From: Malurus cyaneus samueli
Taxonomy: Eukaryota > Chordata > Aves > Passeriformes > Maluridae
DNA: 64,000 bases
Assembly: GCA_009741485.1 (NCBI GenBank)
Contig: CM019214.1
Location: 9,208,543-9,272,542 of the forward strand
Direction of reading: 5' to 3'
Both the position numbers and the translations under genes were made by a program. Shown here piece by piece: positions 13,221-25,985 of this stretch (its first letter is position 1; every line of letters starts with the position of its first letter). Under the pieces are notes generated by a model, which did not search any database, was not told the origin of the DNA, and saw nothing but the letters and a program-made list of their open reading frames with translations.

Positions 13221-16200
13221 GAAAACGCAGTTTCATTTTATTCTTCCTAACATTTTGTTAAATTGGTTCAGCAAGCTTCCCTGAGTCTGGTGGGCTGGGA
13301 AGGGGAGGCAGAGAAACTTCATTAAGTGAAAGATTCACGGAAATAATTGGGGGGCCAGGGATAATAGTGGCAGCCGTCATTGTGCTGGGAAAGGAGGGCA
13401 CTTGCTTCGTATATGTTAATTGAAGAAGCCAAGAGCGTCTTTCTGCGGGGCCAGGGCTCGGGCTGGAAAGCTGAAAGGGATGTATATTTTTTCCGGTTTA
13501 AATAGACATTAGGGGGCTCCATTTTTTAAAAAATAAGCCTCCGAGTTGCTTCGGCAGCCGATCCAAACGAGCGCAAGCAGCACGATCTGAATCCTCCCCC
13601 ACCCTTCTCATCGCGCTCTGGTCCGGGGATTGCTCCGCAAAAAATTTCAGCCAGGGGAGGTGGGGACACAGCCAGGACAAAGAGGCTTCTGCAGAGGACA
13701 GAGAGAGGCAGGAGGGAGAAGAAGGAGCTACACAGCCGAGCAGAGGCACAAGGAATCTTAGGGAGACGCTGGTCGCTGCTTGCCGACTTTGAAAATTAAA
13801 TTCTCCCCGCAGTGCAAGGTTGCAGCTCTGTCGCGCCGACATCGGAGCTTCGTTAAATAAGTTTGCACTCCTGCTCACTGTGGAATAGATGGAAATCAGG
13901 CATCTTTCTACAGATGGTCTTTTCCTGTAAATACCTCTGTGCCTGGTGATATTATTTGCACATTTATCCACTTGGGCCCTAAAAGTATTCAGATAAAAAG
14001 AATCTATATCTGGCTAATTAAAAATCATTAACATCATAATATCTTATTGGTTTTATGAATACTGCCTTGTCTTTCTTGACTTTTCCATGCAAATCAGGAA
14101 CATTTTGGGTCTGATCCTCATTTGCCCTGAGGCCCATTTACTCCATACAAGAAAAGTCAATCAGCCTCACAAGGAGAGCACGCGAGGGCTGCACCCAATG
14201 CATTAAAAAATAACCCAATTCTTGAACATGGAGTGCTGTGTGCCCATTGTGGGCAGGGTCCCACAGAATGCCCAGGAAAGCATTTTTGCCAACATCCATT
14301 ATTGTGTCCCCCACAAACCACTCGTAGCCTTAGGTCTGTTGTGACAATTAGTGATAAATCACTGCTGGGAGTTTGGGACATCCTCTGGAAAAGCTCCCAG
14401 TAGCCAGTTACCAGGACAGTGCCAGGGCACACAGCAACATCGTGCTTCATATTCTCTCCGTTTTTAATGGTGAGGGGAAGAGGGTCACATTTTAGTTCTG
14501 CATATAGTGTGTCAGGGTAAAATAATGTTCTTTTCTGGCAGCACTGAATCAGCACACATCCAAAATTTGCCTTCTTCCGCTGCAGATGCTGCCCCCATGG
14601 AAATCAGTGAAAGCCTCAAGCAGACATACAAGGGCAGGATTTAGCCCATAAATCACAACCCAGATCATAAATACATGCTTGAACCCTCCCTTAATATGAT
14701 TCATTAAGAAGGAGCTTTTACGGTTGGGGTGGTTTTAATTATCATTGTGTAATTTTATTGTTATTGTTTCCATTAAACATTAACAAACATTCCTTATTTT
14801 TGGTTAACAAAGATCTTTCTTAGATTGCACAGTAGTTAATGAAAACCACATAAACACATGCAGAAAGAGACCAGGACTCTCATTCAATTAAATATAAAAC
14901 TTAGAGTAGGAGATCTATAAAAATCCAGATTGTAATGAATCATAAATAAATATGGAAAACTAACAACTGCCTTGGGTAGAGCAGTGAATTTATAGCCCAA
15001 AGATTTGCATTTTTAAGGTTTGTGTTGTTGTCTGTGTTGCGTTCACAAAAGCTGTGCATCCTCAGTGCCAGAGCCCCCAGCCTCGGATCATTTCCTTGGC
15101 TTTCTGCAGACAAACCCTGCAAATGCCATCATGCCCTGAGCTAAATCTTCACCCAGAGTGACCTCCTGAACCTGAACTGAAGCCATTCCTGATCAATGAG
15201 TGAGGGATCACATGCACACCACGTTTCCCAGGTATTTGGCTGTTTGCTGGGATGGAGACACATCCAGCAAAGCTGTCCCCACGTACACTGTGATGGATAC
15301 ACCCACGGTGATGATTATCCTCCTGGACCTGTTGGGGGCAGAGGAATCCAGGGTTCCTCATTCTTGGCTTTTCCCACGTCAACAGAGGGGTCTTCAGGCA
15401 TTTGTTAGTCTGAGGTTGTTCTGGTTTTCCGTATTGATTTGGAAATAATTGCCTGTAACTTCCAGCCAGTGACTGGCACGGGTAAGAAATGAGATGGATA
15501 AAGGATGCTTTGACTGCAGACACACAGCCCCTGAACTCACCCACATCCAAATGAAATGTTGTTGAGAGATATGAAATAAAAAGGGTTTAGCTATGTTAAA
15601 ATAAATAGTTGGGTTTATATCAGAACAATCCCATAAGGACCATTACTATTGGGATAGTTATGAAAGCCACATCTGGCACATCCACAGGTTCCTGTTCATC
15701 AAATGGCATCGAGCCACTAGTGACCAGCCTCAAAAGTCATGTTCAAGCCTCCTTCAAGATTAACCCCCACATTTTAGCTTTGCAAATACAAGAAAAAGAT
15801 TGGAAGTTCTTCCAGTACTTCTCCCAGCAAGAGCAAAGCAAACTTGTCTCCAAATCAGCCAGAGGTTCCTGTCTCTGCTGGAAACACAGGAATGTCAGCA
15901 TTGAAAGAGTTAATGGGTGAGAGAAGTAAAAGGATTTGATAATGGCAAAAACTCTGGGGCGTCTGCTGGAGCGTTATGGGTGTGTGTCAGTCTGTCTGAC
16001 ACAGCTGTTGCCATGGTGGCAGAGTTCCCCAAAAAAAACACAAAAAGCAGACAGGCTGGAGGAGCGCCTGAGGAAAACACAGGAGAGGGGAGATGGCTGC
16101 AGAGGGAGAGGACTCGGCCTTTGTGGGTGGGGCTTGCTGATGGTACTGTGTGCCAATTAATGTAATTATGAGTCTCGTGAGCTCCATGGTCTTTTCCAGC

Positions 16201-18489
16201 AGGACAGATGTTCCAGGGGCTGAAGCCAGCTGCTGAAAAAAACAAAATAGAAATCCCTGGGAGTTTCACCCAACCTAACCTCACCCCATTGCTCCAAGGA
16301 ATGCAGCACGAGGCAGGGAACTGATGCCTGAAGTATTCACAGGGACTTGAGAAACAAGGCTTTCCCAGGCAGCCCAAGGTTTTGAAAAATGTGTCCATGT
16401 GTGTGCTGCAGATGTTTGGACAGGCAGGGATCTAGCTGTGACCCTTAAAGCAAGGAAATCCCTCAGCTGCTGGCAGCCCTGGGAGCCCTAGGAGCACATG
16501 AGCTAGGGTCAGATGGGTTTGCAAAACCCAAGGGAGACCCAGACTGGACATGCTGGAAAGGAGGAAGGGGTGTGCACACCTTTGGGCCTGAAGGGGCTTG
16601 GCGGGATGGGCTGGGGGAGGTTGGGGCAAGAAAAATTGGGATGGGAGCAATGGAAGCCTGGTGGGGAGAATTTGGGGTATTTGAACACCAGAGCAGGAGA
16701 GAGAGGGACTGCAGGAGCTGTGTGTCACGGGTTGATGGAGTTCCCAAAGACTTAGGAACCACTTAGGCCCTCGACACGCTGCTCCACACAAACATCCAAG
16801 GAATCCCTCAGCTGGGGCTGCTTCAGCACTGACAAAGTGAGAAGCCCCACTTGAGCAGGGTCTGATGCTGGCACGGGGAGGCTGTGGAGTCAGATTGAGG
16901 ATTTGTGGCCCCGGAGTAGGAGACCTGAATTCCAACACTCTGGATCACGGACACTGTATCAAATCAGGCCAGCAAGGGAGATTTAAGCAGGGGACACCTT
17001 ACACAACGGAGAGGGTTTTGACTGCATTGGGGTTTGCACTTCTCACAGTGTGCAGTTTTCATCATGTTTGCTTTTCCCTCCATCTCACCCCTCTGGAAAG
17101 GGAAACTCACAGCCCAGTGTTCCCGAGGGAGCCGGCTGCTGCAAATTGGGAGCTGCACGTGTGACCAAGGGGTTCTGTTCCAGTTTCAGTGGGAGCATTG
17201 ACAGCCCAGCCACGTGAAGCTCCATGCTGACACTGGCCAGGCTGCAGCTCCTGGCACCAGCACGCAGCTCGTGTCACTCCAGCGCGGCCAGCGAGCATTG
17301 CAGAACAAGTCAGAAGCATGCTCGACAAACCACAAGCTTAAAAATAAGGGAAAACACATTTCCTCTCCTCGCCAAGGTGGGAGAAGATAGGGTTTCCTCA
17401 GGCATCGCTGTGCTAGCACGGTGAGGTGGGTCCTGGCTGGTGTTTGAAAGCAAAGCCAAAACCAAACAGCTGCATTTGGGAGGGCGGGCTGAGGCCACCC
17501 GCACACAGAAACCTCTGTGCTCACACGCAGCAAGAGCAGCAAGCTGTGGTCAGGATGGAGATAAAGGTGACTATTTTCATGGGTCTGATGCACGACTGCC
17601 ACGTCATGATAATTAACACTTCTGTACCATTCTTTTCTCTGTTCTACCCTTCAATCGGGTGAAATAATTTTCTAGTCTTGTTACTTTGCTATGATGCACA
17701 GAGCTAATAAAAGTTACCTTGGATGTTTTGCTAAGCATGTTTTAACTCTATGTGCTCTGTTTTAATCTGGACCTTCAGCACCAAAAGGGGACAACATTAC
17801 AAGGATAAGTGGTTTATATGCCAAGAGCCTTTTTTTTTTTTTTAATTGATAGACTATTTGGTTTTGAAGGATTGTTTACAGATTATTTATCGTAGTCTCT
17901 GGTGTCCAATTCCAGTATCAAGAAGATGGACTGCAAATCCTTAATTATACTTGCATGTCCTTTATGTATTAAGAACCCATAAAACAGAGCACATGCATGC
18001 TTCAGGCTTGTAATAATCTGATGAAGATTTCTAAATTTTTCAAGCTGCCAGTCCATTTCAAAAGATGGATTGCTTCTCTTAGGGTTTCATCCAGCGAATT
18101 ATCTCTGTCCTGATTACATAACCACCCCATATTTTTCCTCCTGCCACTGCCCCTGAGTGGCACCCAGAGATCAAGGGAAATGGTGTCACTGCTCAGCATG
18201 GAGGTGACAGGCAGCAGTGGCTGAGTTGGATCCACAGGAAGATGCCCTCAGGGAGGGAGATAGTGCACAAAACCCCAGGACACCATCACAGCCCCAGTGT
18301 TTCTGCAGGTGGCAGGCAGACACGAGCATGGAAAAGGCACATGTCCACTCATGTGGGTTTCATCCTAAGCTTTTTGCAACTCAAAGCAGTAATGTGGCAG
18401 GAAGCACAAAATCATAACATGATGGTGGGTATCCCTGTGCTTAGGGTGTCTACAGCACCCAGCTGGAGCAAAGTAATCCATTGATTGAC
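13221..18489. other. Non-coding DNA with an AT-rich block
   Basis: No gene is recognised. The section at about 13980-15110 is noticeably AT-rich and dense in TAAT and ATTA words, which fits either neutral AT-rich DNA or a homeodomain-bound regulatory block; sequence alone does not decide. A G-rich quadruplex-prone block (16593-16626) is listed separately. Reading frames up to about 168 codons at 15.9-16.9 kb overlap on both strands and lack any family feature. Confidence 0.55.
16593..16626 (+). other. Potential G-quadruplex block
   Basis: Five G-runs of three or more bases separated by loops of at most six (GGGG-cttggc-GGG-at-GGG-ct-GGGGG-aggtt-GGGG) satisfy the usual quadruplex pattern on the plus strand. 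The surrounding 16560-16680 is G-rich throughout. No promoter or gene is visible beside it, so any role is unknown. Confidence 0.6.
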
Positions 18490-18627
18490 CACAGAATGAT
18501 TCAGGTTGGAAAAGACCCCTCAGGTCATGGAGTATAATCATTAACCAAGCATTGTCAAGCCCACCCCTTATCACCAGATCTTTGTGGCTTTTAAATTCCT
18601 TCAGGGATGGCGATTCAGCCACAACAC
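18490..18627 (-). mobile_element. CR1 LINE 3'-end fragment, minus strand
   Basis: Read on plus, the order is CACAGAATGATTCAGGTTGG, AAAAGACCCCTCAGGTCATG, then ATTAACCAAGCATTGTCAAG, then TTTTAAATTCCTTCAGGGAT. This is the reverse complement of the avian CR1 3' region in the right order and spacing. The terminal ATTCTATG-type repeats are reduced to AGAATGATTC. The copy is 5'-truncated and non-coding. The phrase order is specific enough that I am confident in the family; the subfamily cannot be told from memory. Confidence 0.85.
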
Positions 18628-19607
18628 CCCGAAGTCCTACTGCCCTCATTTCTCAGCCAGACTCTGCAGGAATGATGGGCAGTATTTCAGGTGAGAATCG
18701 GGAGCAGAAAGCTGTGTGCTTGTTTCAAACCAATCAAGGAAACTGCGGGAATGTGCAAGAGAGAGACCTTGGGAATGTCCAAGAGAGAAACCTGCTCCAC
18801 AGCACAGCTACAGCTCAAACAAAGCAGCAGTGTGATGTGAGCAGGTCTTGCAGCTGGCAGCCTCCTGCTCAAGGCTTGAAGGCACACGGATATGTGAATC
18901 CACAAGGAGGGTTTTGTCTGGACAGAGAGAAGGGTCAGTGCTTTCTCCTCTGGATGGTCGGAAGTCTGTGTGGCTGAGGGACAGGAATGACTGCCACCGG
19001 GCTCCAGCTGCCAGCAAAGGCCCCCAGATACAGAGCTCCACACCAACTCCAATATTTTCATGTTATAAAGTAAAATATGAGAACAAGAAAGCCTTTTTAT
19101 TAATATGACACTGCAACGGAGACTTCCACTGTCGATAAACATAGGCAGGGTTCTCAGCATTTTTTGCAGGAAGAAAAATTACCCCCAGCTGCCACACTGC
19201 CCTCCTGCAGCAAGCCATGACATGGATTAAACAGCACAGAAATGGTGGTTTTAGATTCCCTTTTCCCTCCCTGCCAGGGAGTGGCCTTTATCAGCATTAC
19301 AGCTGTGTGATTTCCTTATTCCATCAGAGCCCACACCTGCTGTCCATTTTTAGTGGAAGAAGGAGTTGCAGTGTGGGTTTGAAGCCTGGGGTGTTCTGGC
19401 TGCTGCTCTCCCCACTGCTTGCACCTTTCTCCAGGAGCAGCACAAGCGTCCCAGGGGTGAGGGCTGGGGTGCCCATGCTCAGGAAGGGGTGGTGGCTGCT
19501 TCTCCTGGCATTGTGGTGCAGGGGATGCAGAACCACGGGGAGCAGCTCAGGGTACACCGGTACATCCTGGTGTGGGTTTGGGGTGTCAAGATCCAGCCAA
19601 TCCCAAC
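18628..19607. other. Non-coding DNA between CR1 and solo LTR
   Basis: No gene or repeat family is recognised. Overlapping frames of 77-161 codons on both strands carry no domains and are taken as chance. Confidence 0.55.
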
Positions 19608-19612
19608 ATCAG
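19608..19612 (+). repeat. Target site duplication ATCAG (left)
   Basis: These five bases directly precede the TG terminus of the solo LTR and are repeated exactly at 20158-20162 after its CA terminus. The pair is the footprint of one retroviral integration. Confidence 0.85.
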
Positions 19613-20157
19613 TGTTGTCTTGGCTTGAAAGACAGGTGTTTTGCCAATAAAGGCAGGGACCCCCTCCTTGGAGTGGTGGATATGACCCCCCCTTCCCTCT
19701 GACCTATTATAGCTTTGGAAAAAAAACCCCACGGGCTTCCAGGCAAGAGTATGGGGGAAAGGGAATAACAGTTTTATTAATATGTATAACAAAGTGAAAA
19801 TAAGTAATAACAACAATAGCAGCAACCAGCCCAGCCACAAACCCAGTGACAGCCTCACACAGAGATACTCACCTGATTCCCCAGTGACTGCAGGAGCACT
19901 GTGGCGCAGGTCCTGGCTGGTTCAGATCGAGGCAGAAGATCACAGTGCAGCAAAACAGGAACCAAAGAGCAGTCGAGCTCTGCTCCACAGGTAGCAGACC
20001 AACCCCCCTCTGAGCCAAGCAGGGCAGTATATATATAGTTACCCGCCACCACCACACCCACACACACCCCCTCCCAGTACTTAGCAAGATCGTTTGGGTG
20101 GGGTGTGGGTCCTATTGTCTTTACTAATCGCCCTGCCATCAAGAGGATGAGCTGGCA
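19613..20157 (-). mobile_element. Complete solo LTR, 545 bp, endogenous retrovirus
   Basis: The element begins TGTTGTCTTGGC and ends GAGCTGGCA, so it has the TG...CA termini of retroviral LTRs, and it is flanked on both sides by the 5-bp duplication ATCAG. On the minus strand there is a TATATATATA box (about 20029-20038) and, about 255 bases downstream, an AATAAA signal (complement of TTTATT near 19774). This promoter-to-polyadenylation order sets the orientation as minus, although an AATAAA also occurs on plus near 19636. No internal retroviral sequence or second LTR is present, so the provirus has been lost by LTR-LTR recombination. A 5-bp target duplication is seen in ERVL-like and some ERVK-like groups; the exact family needs a library search. 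Confidence 0.8.
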
Positions 20158-20162
20158 ATCAG
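20158..20162 (+). repeat. Target site duplication ATCAG (right)
   Basis: Exact repeat of 19608-19612, immediately after the CA terminus of the solo LTR. Confidence 0.85.
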
Positions 20163-23100
20163 TGTATCCCAGCAACAAATTGGGAAAGAAAAATTCCCAA
20201 GAAAGGGAACAAAAGAAGATCCCATGAGCCACAACAAGTGTAAAGAAGGGCAAAAAGCAAGTTCAGATGGACACAGGTGCTGGTACCAGGAACCCACCCA
20301 GTGCCAGAGCAGCTTTTGGGACCCGGTGGGTGCAGGTGCCTGGCTTGAGCCCACCCCAGCCCTGTCCAGGCACCCTGCACAGCAGCAGACGTGCTGCACT
20401 TTGGCTGATCCTGCAGCCTGGAGCAGGGCCAGGACCTCCTCCACGGGCCTTTGAAACCCCTGCCCTCCCAGCACAAGCCAAGGCCTTAAAATAATCAGGG
20501 GTGGGGGAAAGGAGGGGAGAGCACGGGAGAGGGCAGCAGGGGAGAGGGGAGAGCAGGAGAGGAGCAGGAGCAGGGGGAGAACACTCCTCACTGCCCAGGC
20601 CACAGGACCCCCTCCTCCTCTCCCACCCTGCCAGAAAGAAGCGTTTGTTTCCAGAGGACGAATTGCAGCCCCTGCACCTGTGGTTATCAGCTTCAATATA
20701 TTTTAAATTTAACCTGCATCATCTATTTATACATCCAGCAGAGAAATACGTTTTTCTCCAGCCTCAGGGTGGGAGCAGCAGCCCAGGAGAGGGAAGCAGG
20801 GTTGGCTGGGGAAGCTTTACAGCCAGGCTGATGATCCAATTAAGTCAACAAAGCGCCCCAGTGATGTGATCTGAGGGTTCAGGAGCTGGGAGTAAAGAGG
20901 GAACTGTGGCAGAAGGCAAAGCCAAGCAAACATATGGAATAAGTTACAGGGGAGACGGTTGAGGCAAAGTGCAGAAATGAGTTCAAGAGATGCCTGGGTT
21001 TTTCTCAAGAGAAGGAAAAGGATTCGAGGGGGTCTGCTTGAAAAAGCAGGAAGGGGGGGATTAAGATAAAGCCAAAAGATGGAAGCCTGCTGTGCTGACT
21101 CGCCTTTGCTTGTTCCCGGAGCGCATTTTTTGCCTTCTTTTTTTCTCTGCCTTTTCATTTGACTGTAGCAGGTATTAATGTAATTAAAAGATGCAGGAAC
21201 TACTGGAGAGATCAGCAGTAAGTTAAGGGCACACAGAAGGGAGGAGGAGTGGGAGCTACCTAGCAACCGACGTACAGGAGCCAGGAAAATGTACAGACAG
21301 GCAACAACCAGGGGAAGGAAAATAAAGCCCAGGACCATGAACTACAATCTGAGACACTGCATCCCCCAAGTCCTGCAGGGGGATGAGCAGGAGAATTGAT
21401 GGCCATACAGTGAGCTGAAGGATGTCAAAGGAGTCTCAGGGTCCTGAGACAAATTCTCACCTGCCCCCACCTCTCTGCTGCTCTGGCCTTGTGCCACAGC
21501 TTGGCAGTGTCTGAGTTCTGGGCAACATTTCTGTGATGCCTGGGAGAGGGCTCAGCTCACCTGGCTGGCCTGGCTGGGGTGGTGGTGGCAGGGGAAGGAG
21601 GTGAAAACACAGGCAGGTGGCTGACAGTGCTGAGAGCAGCACAAGTGAGAGCTGGGAACCCCTGTCCATGAACAGCAGGGCTATTTTGGCCTCTGTGTAA
21701 TCCCCAGGGTTCACACCATCGGGAGAAGTCTGCCTGGTGGCTCCAAAACCCCACCTCAGTGGGGTGAGCTGTGGAAGAAGAGGCTGCTGGTCTGCAAAGA
21801 GTGTCCCTGCTATGCTTTGACCTGCTTAAGAGCTTTTTATAAAACTTATTTACAGTTAAAGCCATGCGACCTTTTATTTCGGGCAAGACCTCATGTTTGA
21901 TCCTGTAATTGTGGCAAGATTTGTATTTTAAAGAATACACTGTTACAGAAAATGACACCGGAGAAGTGCTTGTCCTGTCTCATGTGCTTTTGGGAAAGTC
22001 AGGAGCTTTTCTCCAGCAAGCCAACTCACTGTTTCCTTTTTGAACCTCAAGTTCATGTTTTTATTATTGGATGTAAAAATTGTTTGGCTTCAAAGCATGG
22101 TGAATTTCCCCAAAAGGTCGAGCAAAACTGGATGAGTTGTCTTTTAATTTTCTAAGCTTAAAAAAAAAAAAATCCCTTACTCCGGTTTGAAAATGTGCCC
22201 TGTGTGTCTTTTCTTTGATGTGGGACTCTATTTACTAAACTGCTGGTACTGTGGCACGGAGTTTTTCACCCAGCTGAAAAGAGCTGAGAAACTATTTCTA
22301 AAAAATTATGGCATAATTGAGGAGTTGAGGGGTAAAGAGGGAGAAAGAATTTTTAGCCATCCTGAGGCTGGTTGCCGCTGATGTCTCTCCCAGTGTCACA
22401 CACATCACTTTGCCATGGGCTTTCTCCCTGGGCAGAAGCAGCTATGGGACAGAAAACAAGGGCTAGAGCTCCAGTGCATGTTTTAGGGCTGGACCCAACC
22501 CTTATTTTTATTTATTTATAGGATTTATATATTTTTATTTCTATATATTGCGTGACTCCCCATATTGACACCAGCAGCTTCTGCCATGACTTCCCTTGGT
22601 ACTCTTGCATCATTAAAAGTAAGTGCATTCATGCTTGCAGGATCAGGGACTTGTTTTGAAGTAATGGATTTGTTGCAGAATTATAGCTAACTAGCTGTGT
22701 CTTCTGGAAAAAAAAAAATGGTTATGCTGGTTTTTGAGTTTCAGGCCATTAAAAATTACCCAGAATGTACAGTCACTCAGTAGCAGCTTCGTAGATAAGG
22801 ATTTAATTATAAGCCCTGCACTCACTTATACTCTTTGAATACCAAATGTATTTTGTGATTGCTTTCAGAGCACACTATTTTTTTTCCCCAGAAATTTGAA
22901 GGCAATTGAGCAATTTTACAGTCTGGAGTCCTGATTCAGCAGCCTTCCCTGTTCAGCAAAGAAATTATGTGCTTAATTCCAATGGGACTCGAGAATATGC
23001 CTAATTGGGACCAATGTTTAAGATCACATTAAAATTAATATCTTAATTTTTGTACCATTTTTGTGCCCCTGTGTGGAACACAATTTGGTTCCATGACTTA

Positions 23101-25629
23101 AACTTTTATATGAAGAGGGTTTTGTTAAATCTCCACTTGGCTGCAGATGTTCTTGCAGGTACCACACAAAGCCCAGAAGGTTTAATGGGAACAGTAGTTG
23201 GTATGTAAAATACTTTGAATATGTCCTGTGTATTACAGCTTATGTATGTATGTATGGTGTTTGAACAGCACGTATGCATTCAAAGGAGGAAGAAGAGAAA
23301 AGGAGACTTTGGAGATGCCCTTGGGGGGTTTAGCTGAGCAGCTCAGCATAAGGATAGCTGAGAGCAGGCTTGTAGCTGGAAATTCTCCCTGGCTGATGAC
23401 AGCTTCCAGCTTCTTTCTGTTGTGGGGGGAGGTTTATGGTCCATGTGTGTGTATTTTTGGGGTTGTGTTTAGGCAGGTTTTTTTTTGCTTTTGTTTTTGC
23501 AGCATTTCCTGCTTTCTTTTGCCTTCCCCATCTCACATCCCAATTCTTGGAGAGTTAGCACCCACTGACCCAGGCTCCAGCACGAGCTCTGGTCAGCTAA
23601 AAGATTTGTACTCAGTCTTTCCTTGCCCTAAACATTTGGCTACTGGCCAGGCAGGCCTGATACTATATCTTCCTCCAACTCTGGCTTTAAGCAGAAATTC
23701 CATCCTTTTCTCGGTGAAAGTTTATAGCAGCTGCTGTTCTTCTGGGGAACAAATCAGATCTGATGAGCTTGCACTGCCTCGTGGAAAAGCCATTTTATTC
23801 AAAAATTCCTAAGCAAGCCAGAGTCAGCACAGTAGGCTTTGTCCCAGTGCTCTGAATGATGCATGAAAGGTACTGGGGACTGACCTGGGGGTGACTGGAG
23901 AGCAGGAGCCCTGTCCCTGGGATCTGCCCTTTTTTCTGCTTTCTCATCCAGTGGGATCAGGAGGGAAAAGGGTGATGGTAAATAGTCCCTGGAGAATTTG
24001 TGAGGAGCATCGTGATCTCTTAGCCAGGGCGGGGTAAACAAACACTTGTGTGCTAATGGTGCTGGTACATGTTTGGGGGCACTAAAAGAAATGTGTGGGG
24101 TATGCAGAGAAAGCACATGGGAAATGGTGCCAGCAGTTTTGTCCTGCTTCCATCAGGAAAGAGAAAGGGGTGACCAGCCAAGGGATGGGATCCTGTGGTT
24201 ACAGGTGTCTTCAAGAGAGAGAGAGAGCATCAGGTAAGAGAACCTCCAGTTTGGTCTGGAGCTGTGATCTTGCACACCTGAACATTAAAGATAAACTTCA
24301 CCTGAATTTTCCCCAACAGGTTTTTTTTTTATTCTTTTTTTTCACTGGTGTGAAAGATAACTCCCCCCAGCTCTTAACTTCATTACACCAAAATGCTTCT
24401 GGCCATTTCAAATTGCAGCATCCTTTGTGCCTCTGCTGTCTGTGGCTTGTCACGAAGATGAGGGGGGCAGGACTCTGGGAGGGCCATATCCTTCTGATCC
24501 TGAAGTGCCCCAGCTGCACAGCTTCATTCCACTTGTGTTCATCCTCCCTCTTCCCTTGCTGTTGGGGCACCCGCAAACTGAGCTGAAGCCCTGTGAGACT
24601 TCCCAGGTAGGAACCACAGCTCTGAACCCACACATCACCCCAGAGCCACAATACCCTCATCCAGCACGTGTGCCAGTGCCCAGCCTGGCATATCTCATGG
24701 GCAAGTTTGCTGTGCACTGGGTCTTGGGCTCTTTCCGGGCACCCTGCTCACTGCAGACCATGCCATTACACCCCTAAATCACAGAGCATCTCCCCAGCAT
24801 CTGCTCAGACCAGGAGAGCGCACTCCTGCCCAGCTCATTTAATGCTCCTTCCCCTGAAGGAATTCAAGCTCTGAGGAGCTGGGCCGGTGCCAATCCCCAT
24901 GGAATACCCAAGGTGAACACATCTCCATTCCAGCCCCTTTGTGAAAGCCCAGCCGGGGACAGCAATGGATCAAAGGACAATTTTCCTTTGGGGAAGTCAC
25001 CGCCAGCACATTCTACTCTGCTGTACTGCCAGGTAGTAACTGGGTATTAAATAAGGAGTGTGGAGGTTTCCTCACCATTACAATAACACTGCAAACTGCT
25101 ATGTTATTTATTGTCATATCATCTTTTGCCAAGGGCTTTAGCTCGTCTATTCGTCGTTAGAAGCAGAAGCGTTTGCAAAACAGTTTAAAAAAAAAACCAA
25201 AAAAAAACATTTTGTGCTGTTATTCTTCGGCTTCCATTTCCAAGCGCTCTACCTCGGGAACACCGTGAGACTGCCTGCACACAAAACACTGCCAGATGTA
25301 GAAAGCAAACGAGCTGAGAAAACGAAATGCTTTTTATCATTTCTTTCAGCTAGAGTAATCGTACGTGTTACTCAGAACAATTGCAGGAATGAAATTTTCG
25401 GAGAGAAGTGTGATTTAGCTGAATTTCAAATTCCCTTTCCCCCCTTCAAATTCCCTTATGTCTGGATTGTTGTTTTGAGGTTTTTTCCACACTAGCTGGA
25501 ATTCGTGCCTATGCCTAGTCACCCTGGAGGGTCTCTTGGGCTTTCCATGGCATGAACAACCTCAAAATACCTCAAAATACCAGCTCTGCCCGTCCCCCGC
25601 TTTCTCCTTTAGCAGCAGCCTGTGCCTCA
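20163..25629. other. Non-coding DNA, no gene recognised
   Basis: The interval has a polypurine block at 20500-20582 (separate entry), an AT-rich stretch at about 22490-23240 with TTATTTATTTATA runs, and T tracts near 23479 and 24321. The 194-codon plus-strand frame at 23228-23812 crosses low-complexity sequence and has no domain. No splice-bounded exon or RNA gene could be supported. Confidence 0.55.
20500..20582 (+). other. Polypurine, G-rich tract
   Basis: About 80 bases are almost entirely purine on plus, with repeated GGGG and GGGGG runs interspersed with A and AGCA. Such tracts can form triplex or quadruplex structures and are hard for sequencing polymerases. The tract lies some 340 bases beyond the solo LTR and appears unrelated to it. 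Confidence 0.6.
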
Positions 25630-25985
25630 GCCGCTCAGAGCAAACAACCACAGCGCGCCGGCGTTCGCGGCGTGTTTGCTTTTCTCCCCCCTCGAGCAAT
25701 CGACGTGTAATTGCAGAATATTTGGAGGAAGGGCAGAAATGAGGGTCAGGACCTCGCAGCCCACGTCGGCCAGCTGGCCCTGCCGCTCTTACGTGACGGG
25801 AATGGGCAGCGAGCCCGGGTTCGGATGGAACGCGTGGGATGAGCAGCGGGAGCCGCAGCGATCCCGGCGGATGGCGATCCCAGGGCGCTGGGATGTGTGT
25901 GCTGAGCGAGGCAGGCACAAACCCGCCCGGCCCCTCTGTCCATCAGCAGCCACCGACTATCGGCCTTTGTCATTCACATGGTGAT
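25630..25985. promoter_or_regulatory. CpG island-like segment
   Basis: By eye I count over 30 CpG dinucleotides in about 350 bases, close to what base composition alone would give, whereas the flanks are CpG-poor. Clusters include CGCGCCGGCGTTCGCGGCG near 25650-25670 and several further on. In vertebrates this marks an unmethylated promoter or enhancer. No first exon or TATA box is recognised beside it, so which gene it serves is unknown. Confidence 0.55.

Noticed and set aside
23228..23812. 194-codon plus-strand open frame
   Set aside because: It spans T-rich low-complexity DNA, giving runs of Phe and Cys, and has no domain, signal or supporting codon pattern.
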